Shown one piece after another: positions 61,623 through 64,000 of a stretch of 64,000 nucleotides of DNA. Origin of the DNA: CBDHEY01 sp965262305 (GTDB taxonomy: Bacteria > Pseudomonadota > Gammaproteobacteria > Pseudomonadales > Cellvibrionaceae); NCBI GenBank assembly GCA_965262305.1, contig CBDHEY010000004.1, forward strand, positions 992,001 to 1,056,000. The letters are read 5' to 3'. Below the pieces are notes generated by a model. That model did no database searches. It was not told the origin of the DNA and saw only the letters and a program-made list of their open reading frames with translations. A program made the position numbers and the translations under genes. How positions within the stretch are numbered: the first letter of the stretch is position 1; every line of letters begins with the position of its first letter.

Positions 61623-63077
61623 CTACCCTTTGTGTTTACTTAATTCGTTATCAAACTGAATGTGAAATGTAGTACCAACGTCTGGGTCAGATGTGACTGC
61701 CATTTGGCCCTGATGGTGTTCCGCTATGATGAAATACGAGAATGACAGTCGATTTTCGGTGAGTACAGCTTTAGGGTGCTCTTCCGCTGTATGCTGAATA
61801 ATGGGTTCAAAAAGATCATGCTGTTCGTCAGCAGATAAGCCAACACCATTGTGCTGAATTTTAACCCAAACATTGTCATAGGCATTCATCACTTCAATAG
61901 TAAGAGTCGGAGTATAGTCTGCTTTTGTTTCAGCTTTTTTCGCCGCCATGTAATGGCTCGCATGCCGAAATAGACTTAGAAAAACCTGTTGAATTTCCAC
62001 TGAGTAACAATGTACTTTGGGAATGTCAGTTGCATATTGTTTTTCTATGACAACATTTTTAAAGTTAAAAACCTCAGATTCGGCGAGCATACTAGAGCCA
62101 AGTTCGATACAGTGTTCCAAAATATCTATGATCGATTCTTCTTTTTTCTCGCTTGTTCTACTTTGCGAAAAGCTAAGAAGGTTTTCGATAATTGATGATG
62201 CCTGCTCTCCAAATTGAATAGAGCTTTCTAGTAGAGTTTGATTCTCGTTAGGCGTGTTGACATTTTTTTCCTGCCTTAATAGCGCTTTAACATTTGAAAG
62301 CATTGCTTGCAGAGGAATATTAATATCGTGTGCCATAGTTGACGCTAGCTCACCAACGGACGTCATCTTATCACGTTGAATGAGCATTTTTTCTGCGAGG
62401 CTTCTTTGCGTGATATCTTCGATAATGATTACAACACCATCGTTGTCGGTAAGTGGATAAATACTTATGTCGAAATAGTATTTTCCTCTTTGGCTATGCT
62501 TAATCTCTTTTGGTTTTTCTGATCCGAGTACCGTATTTACTTGATCTTGTGCAATGGTAATTGACGGATAGGCCTCCCATAAATTTCTTCCTAGAGCCTG
62601 CTCACTTGATATTCCTGTAACTTTCTCGGCGGTATGATTCCAGTGCGTAATATCATATTTTTCGTTTAAGCAAATAAGCATTGATGGCATTGAAGTGAGA
62701 ATGCTCTTCATATAATTTTGTGAAGAGAAAAGTCGAGAAGAGGTTTCTTTATGCTGTTCGATTTCTCCTTCTAATAGTCTATTCGCTTTTTGCAAGAGAC
62801 GGTTTGATTGTTTTAGGTTTTCGGTTCGTTCCAATACTTTATCTTCTAGTCCCTTTTTGATTTCGCGAAGCTCTAGGTTTCTCGCTCTTAATTTAAATTG
62901 GCTAACAGTAAGACTTATCAACGTAATTGTGAGAAGAACAATGAAAACTGAACCAGTAAAGTTTGCAATATTTTGCCATTTAGTTTTACCTCTTTCGTCT
63001 TTAAATACATCAAGTATTGAGGCGTCGACAATTTCACTAGCGAAAATAAATATTAGTATTGTGATTATGATTTTCAT
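61623..63077 (-). CDS. PAS sensor kinase with degenerate ATP-binding boxes
   Basis: 484 residues. An N-terminal signal/anchor (IIITILIFIFASEIVDA) and a second helix (FIVLLTITLISLTVS) are followed by a coiled coil of ~70 residues, a PAS domain (SMPSMLICLNEKYDITHWNH), a HisKA-like helix with AHDINIPLQAMLSN and a GHKL-type domain. The N-box is FRHASHYMA, lacking the invariant Asn, and G1 reads HNGVGLS, lacking the Asp that binds adenine. G2 is also not recognisable (NRLSFSYFIIAEHH). It may therefore bind no ATP and act as a scaffold or phosphatase. It is encoded 12 bases after the downstream end of the glycosyltransferase gene and probably shares its transcript. Confidence 0.82.
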   Translation of the reverse strand: MKIIITILIFIFASEIVDASILDVFKDERGKTKWQNIANFTGSVFIVLLTITLISLTVSQFKLRARNLELREIKKGLEDKVLERTENLKQSNRLLQKANRLLEGEIEQHKETSSRLFSSQNYMKSILTSMPSMLICLNEKYDITHWNHTAEKVTGISSEQALGRNLWEAYPSITIAQDQVNTVLGSEKPKEIKHSQRGKYYFDISIYPLTDNDGVVIIIEDITQRSLAEKMLIQRDKMTSVGELASTMAHDINIPLQAMLSNVKALLRQEKNVNTPNENQTLLESSIQFGEQASSIIENLLSFSQSRTSEKKEESIIDILEHCIELGSSMLAESEVFNFKNVVIEKQYATDIPKVHCYSVEIQQVFLSLFRHASHYMAAKKAETKADYTPTLTIEVMNAYDNVWVKIQHNGVGLSADEQHDLFEPIIQHTAEEHPKAVLTENRLSFSYFIIAEHHQGQMAVTSDPDVGTTFHIQFDNELSKHKG

Positions 63078-63088
63078 TCTATTTTTCT

Positions 63089-64000
63089 TTAGTTTTCGTT
63101 AATCTGTATTGAGCTTTGATTTGCACTTGCTTCTTTTGAATATCCTAAAAATGTAGTAACTCTGTATAAATGCACGTTTCTTTTAATCTTCTCAGATAAT
63201 TTGTGTTCAAAATAGCCTAAGTATTCATTCTCTTTAAAACGACTTAGTAGTTCGGGGTTTTGATATTTACTTAACACTAAAAAGCTATATTTGTTTATAT
63301 TCTCGACTTGCTCCAAATTGTTTTTCAAGTCGTAGTGATTGTCAATATGGGTTTCTTTATTTGGGTTCCAGTACACGAGATTTGGAAATTCAATGTCTAG
63401 GTAAAAGCCAATGTATGCCAACATATCGCGGTGAGGACTTAAGATTTTTTGATCTTTAGGTAAAGTATGTAAGGGTGTAATCTTATCAGCCAATTGCTGC
63501 CAGCCGCTCAGCCTAAAATATGGAGAGTTTTTCTTTGTTTGCTCTATGGAAGCAGCTTCTAAAAAGACTGGCCAATGATAAAAGATTGATAGCAGGGCAA
63601 GGTGTAATGATATTGAAATTGCGATAAGTTTTGCTCGAAATTGTATGGCGGCGGTAGCGGCTAAAACGCTTGCGCCAATTAAAAATGGGCCTGCCCAGTT
63701 TGCAAATGCTCGCGATAAAAGTGCTTGAAATCCAATAATTACCAGAATTGGTAAGGTCGCCCAGATTATCAACAATAAATAACGCTTACTTTTAAAAGCG
63801 TCAACCAAGGTTTTGTGTTTCTTTATTATTGCGAAAGACCAAAAGATGCCAAATATAAGAACTTGGGTAAGTAAGAAAACGACAAGAGCCACTGGATCTA
63901 GTAGCGGGCCGTCGAGTTTTGCGATTTCTTTTGTATGATTAAAAGCAATGAAATCGAATTGTAAATTCCAGAGTATATTAGGAAGGAATGTGACAATAGA
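63089..64000 (-). CDS. GT39-type membrane glycosyltransferase, C-terminal part (5' end outside window)
   Basis: The frame stays open to the window edge, so at least 303 residues belong to it. The text PNILWNLQFDFIAFNHTKEI followed by LDGPLLDP matches the loop after the multi-helix core of PMT/ArnT-like (GT39) enzymes. Then come several membrane helices (VFLLTQVLIFGIFWSFAII, LLLIIWATLPILVIIGF), LLSRAFANWAGPFLI and a C-terminal soluble domain with LSPHRDMLAYIGFYLD. Such enzymes move a sugar from a lipid carrier to lipid A or protein. The catalytic N-terminal Asp/Glu lie outside. The end overlaps the promoter side of the kinase at 61623-63077. Confidence 0.85.
   Translation of the reverse strand, partial: SIVTFLPNILWNLQFDFIAFNHTKEIAKLDGPLLDPVALVVFLLTQVLIFGIFWSFAIIKKHKTLVDAFKSKRYLLLIIWATLPILVIIGFQALLSRAFANWAGPFLIGASVLAATAAIQFRAKLIAISISLHLALLSIFYHWPVFLEAASIEQTKKNSPYFRLSGWQQLADKITPLHTLPKDQKILSPHRDMLAYIGFYLDIEFPNLVYWNPNKETHIDNHYDLKNNLEQVENINKYSFLVLSKYQNPELLSRFKENEYLGYFEHKLSEKIKRNVHLYRVTTFLGYSKEASANQSSIQINEN

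Noticed and set aside
1..64000. CRISPR arrays, cas genes, restriction systems or prophage structural genes
   Set aside because: I saw no regularly spaced repeats and no proteins of these families in any frame.

Overview
The window comes from an AT-rich gammaproteobacterium, most like the marine Cellvibrionales/Pseudomonas side of the class. The evidence is a core gene order that follows the Pseudomonas pattern (smpB, ratA, rnfH, bamE, fur, recN, grpE, dnaK, dnaJ, dapB, carA, carB, greA, yhbY, rlmE, ftsH, folP, glmM, tpiA, secG, tRNA-Leu), a Fur protein with a single Cys in its C-terminal metal motif, a gammaproteobacterial tmRNA tag, and many TonB-receptor, lipoprotein and sensor genes typical of polymer-degrading marine bacteria. 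The genus cannot be fixed from the sequence alone.

Region 1 (1-12 kb) is an envelope and sensing block: the barrel of a TonB-dependent receptor (cut by the window edge), a secreted S9 peptidase, a 1283-residue hybrid sensor kinase with a predicted periplasmic propeller, a probable outer-membrane protein and a large acidic lipoprotein.

Region 2 (12-23.1 kb) is a graveyard. Live genes (a VPLPA-CTERM protein, a propeller lipoprotein, a pair of unknown lipoproteins) sit among broken ones: the C-terminal half of a flavin monooxygenase, an unidentified relic, a GH26-like tail, a scrap of an HxlR regulator, a frameshifted IS91-family transposase, a 6-phosphogluconate dehydratase piece, the tail of dusA, an Rhs core fragment and a thioredoxin-like gene that may lack its 5' end. 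It stops at ssrA (tmRNA), a classical integration site.

Region 3 (23.1-27.1 kb) lies between ssrA and smpB. It holds a membrane diguanylate cyclase, then a trypsin-like protease whose gene overlaps an FHA-domain membrane protein.

Region 4 (27-54.8 kb) is conserved housekeeping: trans-translation, outer-membrane assembly, iron regulation, SOS repair (recN carries a single-base frameshift here), heat shock (a clear sigma-32-type promoter lies before grpE), lysine, arginine and pyrimidine precursors, rRNA methylation, membrane proteolysis, folate, cell-wall sugar, glycolysis and secretion. Extra regulatory genes are inserted: a membrane-anchored response regulator between dapB and carA, and a cNMP-binding protein plus a BaeSR-like two-component pair between greA and yhbY.

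Region 5 (54.8-64 kb) replaces the rimP-nusA-infB genes expected after secG and tRNA-Leu. It holds a broken DUF2461 gene, a REC-GGDEF-EAL protein, a PAS histidine kinase with a single-domain response regulator, a second 649-residue S9 peptidase, a PAS kinase with degenerate ATP-binding boxes, and the end of a GT39-type membrane glycosyltransferase that runs off the window.
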